NCBI GenBank assembly: GCA_947090545.1
Contig: CAMUPC010000006.1
Location: forward strand, 1 to 47,989
DNA: 47,989 nucleotides
Source of the DNA: an uncultured Eubacterium sp.
GTDB taxonomy: Bacteria > Bacillota > Clostridia > Lachnospirales > Lachnospiraceae
Reading direction: 5' to 3'
The notes under the pieces are model-generated. The model saw nothing but the letters and a program-made list of their open reading frames with translations. It was not told the origin of the DNA and searched no databases. Positions within the stretch are counted from its first letter, which is position 1. Each line of letters opens with the position of its first letter. The position numbers and the translations under genes were made by a program. Shown here in pieces: positions 7,980 to 16,218 of the stretch.

Positions 7980-9078
7980 TTAAATCCAGCAGTAAAGCAC
8001 CGTTTCCTCTAACGTACGCGAATGGTGCCGTACCGCAAACTGGTAATTTTTCTCAATCTCATGAATCAGCAATGGGATTTCATACAAATCTACCGCATTA
8101 TGGTAAATGCAGGCTGCTATTTTCGGCTTCCACTTTCGTATCCCGTTTTTTGCTCCCAACAGCATCCTGTATTCATAGCTTTCAATATCCGCCTTTAAAA
8201 ACGAATACGGCTCCGTCAGAAAGCTGTCCAGCGCAACGGCTTGGCACACGCCCTCACCGGAAGGATTTTTACCCCCCCCCCACGAATTTTGAGCCAAGCC
8301 CATCCTGGTACGATTCAAACGCCATCGCAGCGCTTGTATCAGAAACGCCAAAAGGATACGCCGTAATTTTGCCTTCCGCAAAATTCCATTCCCTATTCAG
8401 CCGTTCCAGGCGCTTTTGCATCGCAGCATAATTGCCCGCATCCGGCTCAAACGCAACAATCTTTTGAAACATGCCGCCGCGCCTCCAGATATACCGCTCC
8501 ACCGTATCGCCAATCCAAGCGCCGCAGTCGACAAAAGCCTCGCCCGCATCCTCCGCGCTAAAAGGCTCTAAGGCAAAATAGGCATCTGCCAGGCTGTCAG
8601 CCTTCTCCTGCAAATACTTGCCATGGATATGCGCCATTACCACATCCTCGTATACCTGCCTCGATTTTTCATCCGCCATCCGGTCATAACAGGCAATCAC
8701 TTGATCCGCGTGCAGCTTTAAAATAACTTCGTCCAAAAGGTGCCACTCAAGCTGCATCGCATCCAGCTCCCTTCCGATTTCCGCGATCAGGCCTGGCGTC
8801 GGCGTACAGACCAGTACGCACACCTGTTCCATCTCCCGCAGCTTTTCTGGCGAAATAGCCGGCTTTCCATAAAAAAGCGCTGCCTGTTCCCCAGCCTGCC
8901 CCTCTTTTATGCGGCTGTCGCAATAAGCGCTGATACAAAACCCTTCTTTTTCCAGCCTGCGCAAGCCTTCCTGGTACAGCCTTGCCGTATTCCCCATGCC
9001 CCAAATTACAAGCTGCTTTCCATCAATGGACGGCACATTTGTCTGTAGTGCCTTTAAAAACCGCTCCCTGTCTGTCAT
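7980..9078 (-). pseudogene. FkbM-family methyltransferase interrupted in a G10 tract
   Basis: Two frames together encode a complete FkbM-type SAM methyltransferase of about 365 residues. The first part (start ATG 9078) has an N-terminal Rossmann-like domain (QLVIWGMGNTARLYQEG) and the SAM site (FVDCGAWIGDT, VAFEPDAGNY). It runs to GSKFVGGG and stops at a TAA directly after ten G (8272-8281 on the plus strand). The other frame continues with KNPSGEG and the FkbM end LKADIESYEYRMLLGAKNGIRKWKPKIAACIYH. Removing one G or adding two restores one frame. The start overlaps the upstream gene's stop (ATGA), so translation is coupled. FkbM enzymes O-methylate sugars. The gene may be phase-variable and now off, or the run length may be misread. 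Confidence 0.8.
8272..8281 (-). repeat. G10 mononucleotide tract in the FkbM gene
   Basis: Ten consecutive G on the coding strand, at the exact point where the reading frame of the FkbM gene shifts. Slipped-strand mispairing or a base-calling error would both act here. Confidence 0.9.
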
Positions 9079-10895
9079 TGCAAGTTTCCTCCCTTGTCTT
9101 GTAAATCGCTTTGCCAAAGCATATTTTCACGCATCTCTTCTTTTGAAAGCGGCGGGTTCATATACTCTAGCGGCAGCGACTCCATCTGCCCGTCCGCGCG
9201 CTTATAGGACACCTGCTTCGGCTGTGCCGTCACTTCGATTGGAGTCATCACTTCACAAACTACAGGCCCTTCCATTTGAAGTACCTTTGCCACCTTTTCC
9301 TCAAGCTCGGCGTGGTTTTGGATCACAGCCGCCTGCAAGCCGTACGCAGCCGCAACCCGCGCCGCCTGCGGCAGCGTCATGCCGGACTCCTTCGTACAGC
9401 CTACCAAATGCCCGCCAAACAAGCCCGTCTGCGTTGCCCGGATCGCGCCGTAGCCCTGGTTGTTCCATACAAACAGCTTGATTGGCAACGAAAGCCGCCG
9501 AATTGTCTCCAGCTCCTGGATATTCATAGCAAATCCCCCGTCTCCGTTCACGCAGACTGTACGCCTGCCCCCGGAGGCAAGGCACGCCCCGATCGCCGAC
9601 GGCAGCCCATACCCCATCGAAGCGAGCCCTTTCGTACAAAACACACGCTGCCCTTTTTTTACCCGGAACGCCTGCATAGAAATATCGATACAGCTTCCCG
9701 AACTCCCGGATACGTAAAGGTCGCCAGGCTGCATATACCGAGAGAGCACATCCAGCAGGCAGTATGGGTTAACTAACTCCGTGCGCTCCCAATACTGCGG
9801 GCTTACAATCGGATACTTTTCTTTCAGCCGCCTGCCGTATGCCAGCCATTCGCCCCTGTCTTTTTTGACAAGCTTCTCCTGGTGCTTGAGAAGCAGCGCA
9901 AGAAACTCCCCCGCATCCGCACACACCGCAAGGTCCGGGCGCACATTGGACTTATGCAGCTCCGCATGGTCTATGTCTACCATCACCTGGTACGCATGTT
10001 TCGCAAACCCGTCAAAACAGTAGCCTGTCTGCAACAGGTTCAGCCTTGCCCCGATGCTTAGGAACAGGTCTGCGTTCTGCTGCATAAAGTTCGCATACCT
10101 GTGCCCCAGCCCGCCCGGGCGCCCAAAATACAGCGGATACTCTTCTTCCACCAAATCAATCCCATTCCAGGTCGTCAGCACCGGCACCTGCAAAATGTCT
10201 GCCGCTTTGCGAAACAGCGAAGCCGCCCCCGCAAGCCGTATCCCATTCCCCGCAAGCAGCACAGGCATCTTGGAATGGTTGATTCTCTCAATCACCTCCA
10301 GCACCTGCGCTTCCAAGCCAGGCGCTTCTTCCCTGGGCGCAGGCGTATATCCTGGCAATTCATCCTCTTCTACCCATTCCGCCTGCACATCCAGCGGGAT
10401 ATCCAGCCATACCGGGCCTTTCCTGCCGGAAACCGCTTCATGCAAGGCACGCTCCATATGGTAGCGTATCATCATAGGATCGTCCACCAGCGCCGCATAC
10501 TTTGTCACCGGCTTAACAACCGAAACAATGTCCAGCTCCTGCATCCCCTGCTGGCGGACTCCCTGCCCATTTACCATATCCAAACGCTTAACCTGCCCGG
10601 AGACTGCAAAAACTGGGGTTGACTCCAACCAGGCGCCCGCGATGCCCGTCAGCGCATTCGTCCCGCCCGGCCCAGTCGTCACCATCAGCAGCCCAATCCC
10701 GCCCGTCACACGCGCATACGCTTCCGCCGCAATCGCGCACGCCTGCTCGTGCAGGCAGCAGACATACTGGATACGCCTGCTTTTTCCAAGCGAATCGTTT
10801 AAATGCATGGCGCCGCCCCCTGGCAGCATAAACATATGCCGCGTGCCCGTCTCCTCCAGTTTCCTGATTACATAATCTGACACTTTTACCTTCAT
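9075..10895 (-). CDS. Thiamine diphosphate-dependent carboligase, acetolactate-synthase-like
   Basis: The 606-residue protein has the three domains of the AHAS/pyruvate oxidase class. The catalytic glutamate of the Pyr domain is E50 in CLHEQACAIAAEAYAR, followed by TTGPGGTNALTGIAGAW. The PP domain carries the ThDP/Mg motif GDGGFAMNIQELETI with NNQGYGAI. No ilv regulatory gene is nearby, and it lies between a DRE-TIM aldolase-like gene and an FkbM methyltransferase inside the sugar operon. A biosynthetic role on a sugar is therefore likelier than one in branched-chain amino acids. YerE, which adds a two-carbon unit to a CDP-4-keto-3,6-dideoxy sugar in yersiniose synthesis, belongs to this class, and rfbF/rfbH are present here. 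Substrate is inferred, not shown. Confidence 0.8.
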   Translation of the reverse strand: MKVKVSDYVIRKLEETGTRHMFMLPGGGAMHLNDSLGKSRRIQYVCCLHEQACAIAAEAYARVTGGIGLLMVTTGPGGTNALTGIAGAWLESTPVFAVSGQVKRLDMVNGQGVRQQGMQELDIVSVVKPVTKYAALVDDPMMIRYHMERALHEAVSGRKGPVWLDIPLDVQAEWVEEDELPGYTPAPREEAPGLEAQVLEVIERINHSKMPVLLAGNGIRLAGAASLFRKAADILQVPVLTTWNGIDLVEEEYPLYFGRPGGLGHRYANFMQQNADLFLSIGARLNLLQTGYCFDGFAKHAYQVMVDIDHAELHKSNVRPDLAVCADAGEFLALLLKHQEKLVKKDRGEWLAYGRRLKEKYPIVSPQYWERTELVNPYCLLDVLSRYMQPGDLYVSGSSGSCIDISMQAFRVKKGQRVFCTKGLASMGYGLPSAIGACLASGGRRTVCVNGDGGFAMNIQELETIRRLSLPIKLFVWNNQGYGAIRATQTGLFGGHLVGCTKESGMTLPQAARVAAAYGLQAAVIQNHAELEEKVAKVLQMEGPVVCEVMTPIEVTAQPKQVSYKRADGQMESLPLEYMNPPLSKEEMRENMLWQSDLQDKGGNLQ

Positions 10896-10904
10896 ATTTC
10901 CCGC

Positions 10905-12524
10905 CTATTCCTTGCCCATATACTTGCTTTCCGTTAAAAATTCCAGTTCCATCACGCCCGCCACCGACTGCTGAAAGTCTGCAAACATCTCTTTGATCTC
11001 CTCATTGAGCGCTTCCCATTTCTTCCCCGGATCAATCCGCGGCAGCGACGGATCGGCATAGCTTTTTTCATGCCCGTCCGCAAACCCGTCAAAGCCAGCC
11101 AGCGCGACATGCGCGGCGCCCAGCTTGTCCAAAAGGCGCAGGCACATCATTCCCGCATTGTCAAAATGCTCCCAGCCGCGCTTCACCAGGCGGTGGTAGT
11201 GGATGACCCGCTCATCCTGCGCCCCTTCTGTCTTGATATTGGAAGAAAGGATCTTCGGATAACGGCAGAACAAATCCGGGTACGCTTCTTTTGCATAGGT
11301 ATACCTAACCGTGCTGCTGAAAAACAAAGCATCATAGGGATACGGCTCCTGCACCGCGTTTACACCGATTACTACCGGGCAGTGCCTTTTGATATAATCC
11401 AGTATCCGTTCCTTTTGTTCCAGCAATGACCTGCCCGGGCACAGCACAAGCATCTTGCGCCCGCATACTCTGTGCCTTAAGTATTCCATGCTGCCCTCAT
11501 CCTGTACCGCTTTGTTCTGGTATTCCAGGTATTTTTCTTCCAGCAGCCCATAATCGTACCTGCGCCTGTCCGCCGGCGGCAAGGACTCGATAATATTGCG
11601 CATCTCCTTTGCATTTGTCCGGTGGTTCTCCCTTAAGTAAGCAATATTGTTGACATGCGCGCCGTACATGCCAGCGATCAGGTACGGCACCGAATAGCCC
11701 CATTCATAATGCTCCATAAAATATCCCATATACAGGTCAATCGCATCCATCATAACGTCCAGGTCATAGCTGCCCCGCCACTTGCGGTTTAAAAACCCCG
11801 CGGCAAGCTCCGTCGCCGTATTGCCCGCGCCCCTGCCCATCCCGCACAGGCTGGCATCCACGACAATGCCCCGCCCGCTTTTTGCAAGCATCTGCACAAA
11901 CTGCATCGACAAGGCAAACGAAAGCTGCTGGTTATTATGCGAATGGAACCCAAGCCGGATACTTTTGTCCACATGCCTGCCTAAAACTTCCACAATCCGG
12001 CTTAAATCCTCGCCATCCATCGCCCCAAACGTATCCACGACAGACAGGCATTTCGGCTGCGCCGCATTCACCGCCTGCGCAAGCTCCCACAGCTCCTTCT
12101 CACTGTAGGCAAGCGTATTCGCCGCCTGGAAATATACCTCATAGCCCTTCTGCTTTACCAGTTCCCCCAACGCAATGCCTTCTTTAAAATGCTCCCTGGG
12201 AAACACAATCCGCACCGCATCCGCCGAGCTGCCGTCGCACTCTTCCAGCCCGTTTAAATCATACCTGTCCCAGTCCATCATCACCGCATAGGCGCAGCGC
12301 CTGTTTTTCCTGCCGATATACGGCTTTAAGTCTGACGGCTGGCGATAAAACGTCGTCCCTTCCTGATGGCTTTTGTCTTTCAGCCACCCGCATTCTATAA
12401 TGTCCACATTGGCATCGCCCATCCGCTGGATGATCCCTTTCATCGCCGGCGCGCCAAACCTGCCGTCCACAATATACGCCCCATCCCGCAGCGTACAATC
12501 TAATAATTGTATATTTCTCTCCAT
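10905..12524 (-). CDS. DRE-TIM metallolyase (aldolase-like) with an extra C-terminal domain
   Basis: The N-terminal part (residues about 1-300) is a DRE-TIM barrel of the HMG-CoA lyase/4-hydroxy-2-oxovalerate aldolase type. It shows DCTLRDG (9-15), the metal histidines in HSHNN (H194, H196) and a GMGRGAGN loop (228-235). From about residue 357 a second domain begins with MLVLCPGRSLLEQ and continues for 180 residues. It looks like a Rossmann-type unit of the sort found in some glycan-cluster proteins, but I cannot name it. The gene lies 9 bases before the ThDP enzyme, which suggests the two act in sequence on an oxo acid or keto sugar. The reaction is unknown. Confidence 0.75.
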   Translation of the reverse strand: MERNIQLLDCTLRDGAYIVDGRFGAPAMKGIIQRMGDANVDIIECGWLKDKSHQEGTTFYRQPSDLKPYIGRKNRRCAYAVMMDWDRYDLNGLEECDGSSADAVRIVFPREHFKEGIALGELVKQKGYEVYFQAANTLAYSEKELWELAQAVNAAQPKCLSVVDTFGAMDGEDLSRIVEVLGRHVDKSIRLGFHSHNNQQLSFALSMQFVQMLAKSGRGIVVDASLCGMGRGAGNTATELAAGFLNRKWRGSYDLDVMMDAIDLYMGYFMEHYEWGYSVPYLIAGMYGAHVNNIAYLRENHRTNAKEMRNIIESLPPADRRRYDYGLLEEKYLEYQNKAVQDEGSMEYLRHRVCGRKMLVLCPGRSLLEQKERILDYIKRHCPVVIGVNAVQEPYPYDALFFSSTVRYTYAKEAYPDLFCRYPKILSSNIKTEGAQDERVIHYHRLVKRGWEHFDNAGMMCLRLLDKLGAAHVALAGFDGFADGHEKSYADPSLPRIDPGKKWEALNEEIKEMFADFQQSVAGVMELEFLTESKYMGKE

Positions 12525-12527
12525 TGT

Positions 12528-13508
12528 TCACCGCTGCTTTCTTTTGCCTTCTTCAAAATTCATCGTCTCTTCCTCCACAACAAGCGGGCTTTTTTTCACC
12601 CTGCGCAAAACCGCACCGACATACTCTCCCACAATGCCAATAAACAAAAGCTGCACCGACCCGATAAAAAACATCCCGATCAGAAGCGGCGCCATGCCCG
12701 CATCAAAGGAATACCAGTGCACCAGCTTGTACACCAGGTATACCACGCCAAGCAGAAAACAAATCCCCGCTGTGGCAGTGCCAGCTACCGTCGCCATCCG
12801 CAGCGGCATCCAGGACGTATTGACCAAAGACGTGACCGCAAAATCAAAATACCGGGAAAGGTTATAGCTGGACGCCCCTTCCCGCCGTTTCTGCTGTTCA
12901 TAAGGAACCAGCTTTATCGAATAGCCAAGCTCTGCCACCAGATGCCTGAAATCAACATCCGGCTCACACGCCTCCCGCATCTGCCCAATCAGGCTGCGGT
13001 CTACCAGCACCATCCCCGTAAGCCCATAATACTGCGGTATGTCGCTCATCAACTGGATCGTGCCGTAATACACCTTCCGCAAAAAGAATTTCAAAGGATT
13101 TTCCTTGGACTTTACCTTCTGCCCGCAGACTAACAGGTTGCCTTCTTCCCAATACCGAACCCAGTCCGGTATCGACTCCGGCGGCACCTGAAAATCACAC
13201 GGCAAAGCAAGCACCGCATCCCCCTGCGCACGGAAAAAACAATTCCAAAACGAACGCACGGTCCCAAAATTGCGGGTGTGAAAGATCACTTTGACACGCG
13301 TATCCTGCTGCGCGATTCTGCGCAGGATCGTGCGGGTGTTATCCTGCGAGGCGTTGTCCGCAAAAAGGATCTCGTAATCGTAACGGTTTTGCAGGTTTTT
13401 CATCTCTTTGGAAACGGCTTGGTACATCTCGTCTACGTTTCCTTCTTCGTTATAGCAGCAGATACAGATGCTTATTTTTTTCAGAGGTTTATTGATTGTT
13501 TCTTTCAA
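12528..13508 (-). CDS. GT2 glycosyltransferase, GtrB/DPM1-like, with two C-terminal membrane helices
   Basis: The N-terminal 230 residues form a GT-A domain: ISICICCYNEEGNVDEMY, then ADNASQDNT, and an ALPCDFQVPP segment where the DXD would lie. Two hydrophobic helices follow (about 245-265 and 280-305), as in GtrB/ArnC enzymes that load a sugar onto undecaprenyl phosphate on the inner face of the membrane. The 326-residue length fits. The start is TTG 13508 with AAGGAA upstream. YfhO-type and other multi-pass proteins are encoded next to it, the usual partners of GtrB in three-component glycosylation. Overlap with neighbours is absent; the upstream gap is 26 bases. Confidence 0.85.
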   Translation of the reverse strand: MKETINKPLKKISICICCYNEEGNVDEMYQAVSKEMKNLQNRYDYEILFADNASQDNTRTILRRIAQQDTRVKVIFHTRNFGTVRSFWNCFFRAQGDAVLALPCDFQVPPESIPDWVRYWEEGNLLVCGQKVKSKENPLKFFLRKVYYGTIQLMSDIPQYYGLTGMVLVDRSLIGQMREACEPDVDFRHLVAELGYSIKLVPYEQQKRREGASSYNLSRYFDFAVTSLVNTSWMPLRMATVAGTATAGICFLLGVVYLVYKLVHWYSFDAGMAPLLIGMFFIGSVQLLFIGIVGEYVGAVLRRVKKSPLVVEEETMNFEEGKRKQR

Positions 13509-13534
13509 GGTATTTTCATTCCTTTCGCCTTGTC

Positions 13535-14440
13535 TTATGGGATCTCATACAAATAGTAAATCTTGCAGACGTCCGCAAACGGCTCCAGTATTCTGCGGAT
13601 CGCCTTTTGCGCAGTATAGGTTGCTATCAAAACAGCATCGATTCTCTTTTGATAAATATCTTCCTGATCAAAGCCACAGATCGGCAGCCCATGAAACGTA
13701 TACTGATATTTGCGTTTATCGCTGTCGTAAACCTTAACGATCTGCTTCTGCGGCAAAGACGTATTTGCAAGCAGCATCGAAGCATGGTGCCCCGTACCCC
13801 AGACTGCCAGCCTTTCATCCTCAGGAATCGCGTCCATCCGTCTGCGCAGTTTTTCCAGTTCTTTTCTGTTTTTATCAAGATACGTGCGAATCAGCAATGC
13901 ACTGTCCAGCACTGGAACCCGCAGCATCCCCGCTTCTTTTTCCGCCTTCTTCCACAGCGTAGACATCGCAGGCCAGCCTGCCGGAAGGCATTCGTGCAGC
14001 CCAAAAATAAAATTCACATCTACCGGCACGAACCCGGCAGAAGCCATCAGCCTGCCCAGGCTTTCCAGCGTAAAATAATTCACATGCTCCTCACAAAACA
14101 TCCCCATCGGCTCTTCCAAAAACTTATAATCCATACAGGGAACTTCAATAAAGATGTATCGATTGCAGATCTGCCTGCACTGTAGGATAAAATCACGCGG
14201 ACGCCGATCCCGGGTACCCCCCCCCAAAAAAAAAAATATATGTGGGTTCCATAAAAACAGTTCTCCATTGGATAGCGCTTTTGCAATTCCTGACAGGCAG
14301 GCACCAAAAAAATAGGCGTCAAAGTCACCGTCCAGTGCGCCCAGATACGGCGCGGAAAGCAAAAATATGACATAAAAACAAATTACACAGCACGCCAGCG
14401 CATCTTCATAGCATTTGATATTCTTCTTAATTTGGTTCAT
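13535..14440 (-). pseudogene. Chimeric ORF: YfhO-like N-terminus joined to a C-methyltransferase
   Basis: The first 70 residues, with one clear membrane helix and then GDFDAYFFG and FLWNPHIF, look like the start of a YfhO-type membrane protein, which normally has over 800 residues. A run of T11 G9 follows (14236-14217), after which the frame continues as the C-terminal 230 residues of a methyltransferase: PRDFILQCRQICN, EEHVNYFTLESLGRL and VWGTGHHASMLLANT, typical of sugar C-methyltransferases. The methyltransferase lacks its SAM-binding half. The join is in frame, so a 301-residue protein could be made, but neither half is complete. A recombination scar or an assembly join are the main explanations. 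Confidence 0.75.
14206..14236. repeat. G9/T11 homopolymer junction beside a SmaI-KpnI-like sequence
   Basis: On the plus strand GATCCCGGGTACC (14206-14218) leads into nine C (14217-14225) and eleven A (14226-14236). This is exactly where the YfhO-like and methyltransferase parts meet. The string differs by one base from a common cloning-vector polylinker, which raises the possibility of an artefact. Confidence 0.8.
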
Positions 14441-14463
14441 TTCGTTTTCCTTCTATGATTCTA

Positions 14464-16215
14464 TTACTCTATACCGCTTTGGTAGCGTTCAATATTTGTA
14501 ATAATATAAGAACCCACTCTCTCATCCGGTGCCGGAAGCTGTTTTTCATAATCACTTCTTATTTCAATTTTTATCACATCTTCCCATACATCGCACGGTA
14601 TCATAATTTCTGACTGTTCTTTCTGTAAAAGAAATTTCTCTGGCAATACTTCTCCATTTACCGTTACTGTCAAATGCTGTTCCGATTCCGCATAGCAAGT
14701 AAGTTTTACCGCATTGGCTTTTTCTTTGCGCATTGCAAAAATGCATTCTTTTTCTACCCACCCATCATCAAATATTCCGCTGATATATTTTATATTATTA
14801 TCAGATGGAACTGTTGACGGACAGTTTTCATATGCATCCCAATATCTGTACACACTCAAATTATGTTTTTTCAATATGCTGATAGCTTCCATCGTACCAT
14901 CCAACTTATAAATGAGCGGTGTATTTCCATCTTCATCCACAGGCATATCATCTGAATGATCTACAAATAAATATTTCTGCATATCTTTATACCAGGTATG
15001 TACATATGGTGCACGTTCAAAACAATATTTTAATCCTATCACACTACATATACACATAAACGCAGTGCAAACAGCATATACCGCTCTTAATTTTCCTGCC
15101 TGCACCCATGCATACAAATAAATCCATACTGTACCGGCATACAATAATTTCAAATGCACATGATACCATTCATTGGCAAACCATTCCCAACCCGTGTCTC
15201 TTCCAAAAAACACCAAAACCATAACACCAAAACAATATGTAATAAATAATAACGGAATCCATGTTTTTACGTACATTTTTGTAAGGAAAAACAAAACAAC
15301 AGAAAAACATATTATGCAAAAACATACTCCGCCAACAATCAGCCACAATTTTTCATTATATTCTGTACTTGCATAATAAGCATTCCCCAGGACTCCATTT
15401 GCACACCAAGAACAGAAACACTTCAATGTCTGAATTGGATGTGCAAAGAATCGGATCACATGTGCAAAGATATTTCCTTTTGATTTTGAAGGAGCATACA
15501 CTTTATACTCAAATACGTATACAACGATAGATAACAAATATGCTCCTGCAATAGCAGCCTGGTTTTTGAACAGCTTCTTATGTTTCCAAATGCCGCAGAC
15601 AATAATGAGCCAAACCATAGGTATCGCAGCAAAAGAATACATGGTTCCAAATAAATTAATACTTAAAAATATAATCAGCAATGTCCAGATCAAATGCTTC
15701 TTTTCAACTTTTCCTGTTAGATGCAGCTCTTTATCAACGAAAATACTTGCTATCACAAAAAACAGCAGCCCCAGCCTAACCTGTGTTTCCATCGCTCCTG
15801 CTGATCCCTGCATACAAGTGAACATAAAAAAGGAAACCAGCAAAATACCCGCATATTTCTCCCATGTTCCTTCGATTGTTTTTATTACATACCATACAAC
15901 CATGCAGCCTGTAAGAATAACATTGATATCATTTAAAACAACATCAAATTTCGTCATTCCATGAAACACCAACACATTCGCAAGATAAATTATATTATTC
16001 GCCAACATGCCATGTTCCCCACCGCAGGCAAATAAATCCAAAAATCCAAGCTCTCCAGAAAGAAACCGATCTGCCATCATAATCTGAGGAAACCAAGTAA
16101 GATGCGGTACTTCTACCATTACATCTTCACAATGCCAGATATAAAGCAACGCAAAAAATGTCACTACTACTGCACTAAAGCAAACTACTCTTCTATTTAT
16201 CTTCTTATCCACCAT
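14464..16215 (-). CDS. Multi-pass membrane protein of unknown function, possibly a glycosyltransferase or polymerase
   Basis: I do not recognise this 583-residue protein by name. It has roughly ten to twelve hydrophobic helices up to about residue 420. An early periplasm-facing stretch reads WHCEDVMVEVPHLTWFPQ, and a soluble C-terminal part of about 150 residues includes a beta-sandwich-like segment (LTVTVNGEVLPEKF). The layout fits GT-C-type membrane glycosyltransferases or Gtr-type proteins next to a GtrB-like enzyme. The gene is visibly richer in A and T than all its neighbours, a sign of separate origin. The start ATG is 3 bases after the stop of the upstream gene and has no clear ribosome-binding site, so it may rely on coupling. 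Confidence 0.65.
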   Translation of the reverse strand: MVDKKINRRVVCFSAVVVTFFALLYIWHCEDVMVEVPHLTWFPQIMMADRFLSGELGFLDLFACGGEHGMLANNIIYLANVLVFHGMTKFDVVLNDINVILTGCMVVWYVIKTIEGTWEKYAGILLVSFFMFTCMQGSAGAMETQVRLGLLFFVIASIFVDKELHLTGKVEKKHLIWTLLIIFLSINLFGTMYSFAAIPMVWLIIVCGIWKHKKLFKNQAAIAGAYLLSIVVYVFEYKVYAPSKSKGNIFAHVIRFFAHPIQTLKCFCSWCANGVLGNAYYASTEYNEKLWLIVGGVCFCIICFSVVLFFLTKMYVKTWIPLLFITYCFGVMVLVFFGRDTGWEWFANEWYHVHLKLLYAGTVWIYLYAWVQAGKLRAVYAVCTAFMCICSVIGLKYCFERAPYVHTWYKDMQKYLFVDHSDDMPVDEDGNTPLIYKLDGTMEAISILKKHNLSVYRYWDAYENCPSTVPSDNNIKYISGIFDDGWVEKECIFAMRKEKANAVKLTCYAESEQHLTVTVNGEVLPEKFLLQKEQSEIMIPCDVWEDVIKIEIRSDYEKQLPAPDERVGSYIITNIERYQSGIE

Positions 16216-16218
16216 AAC

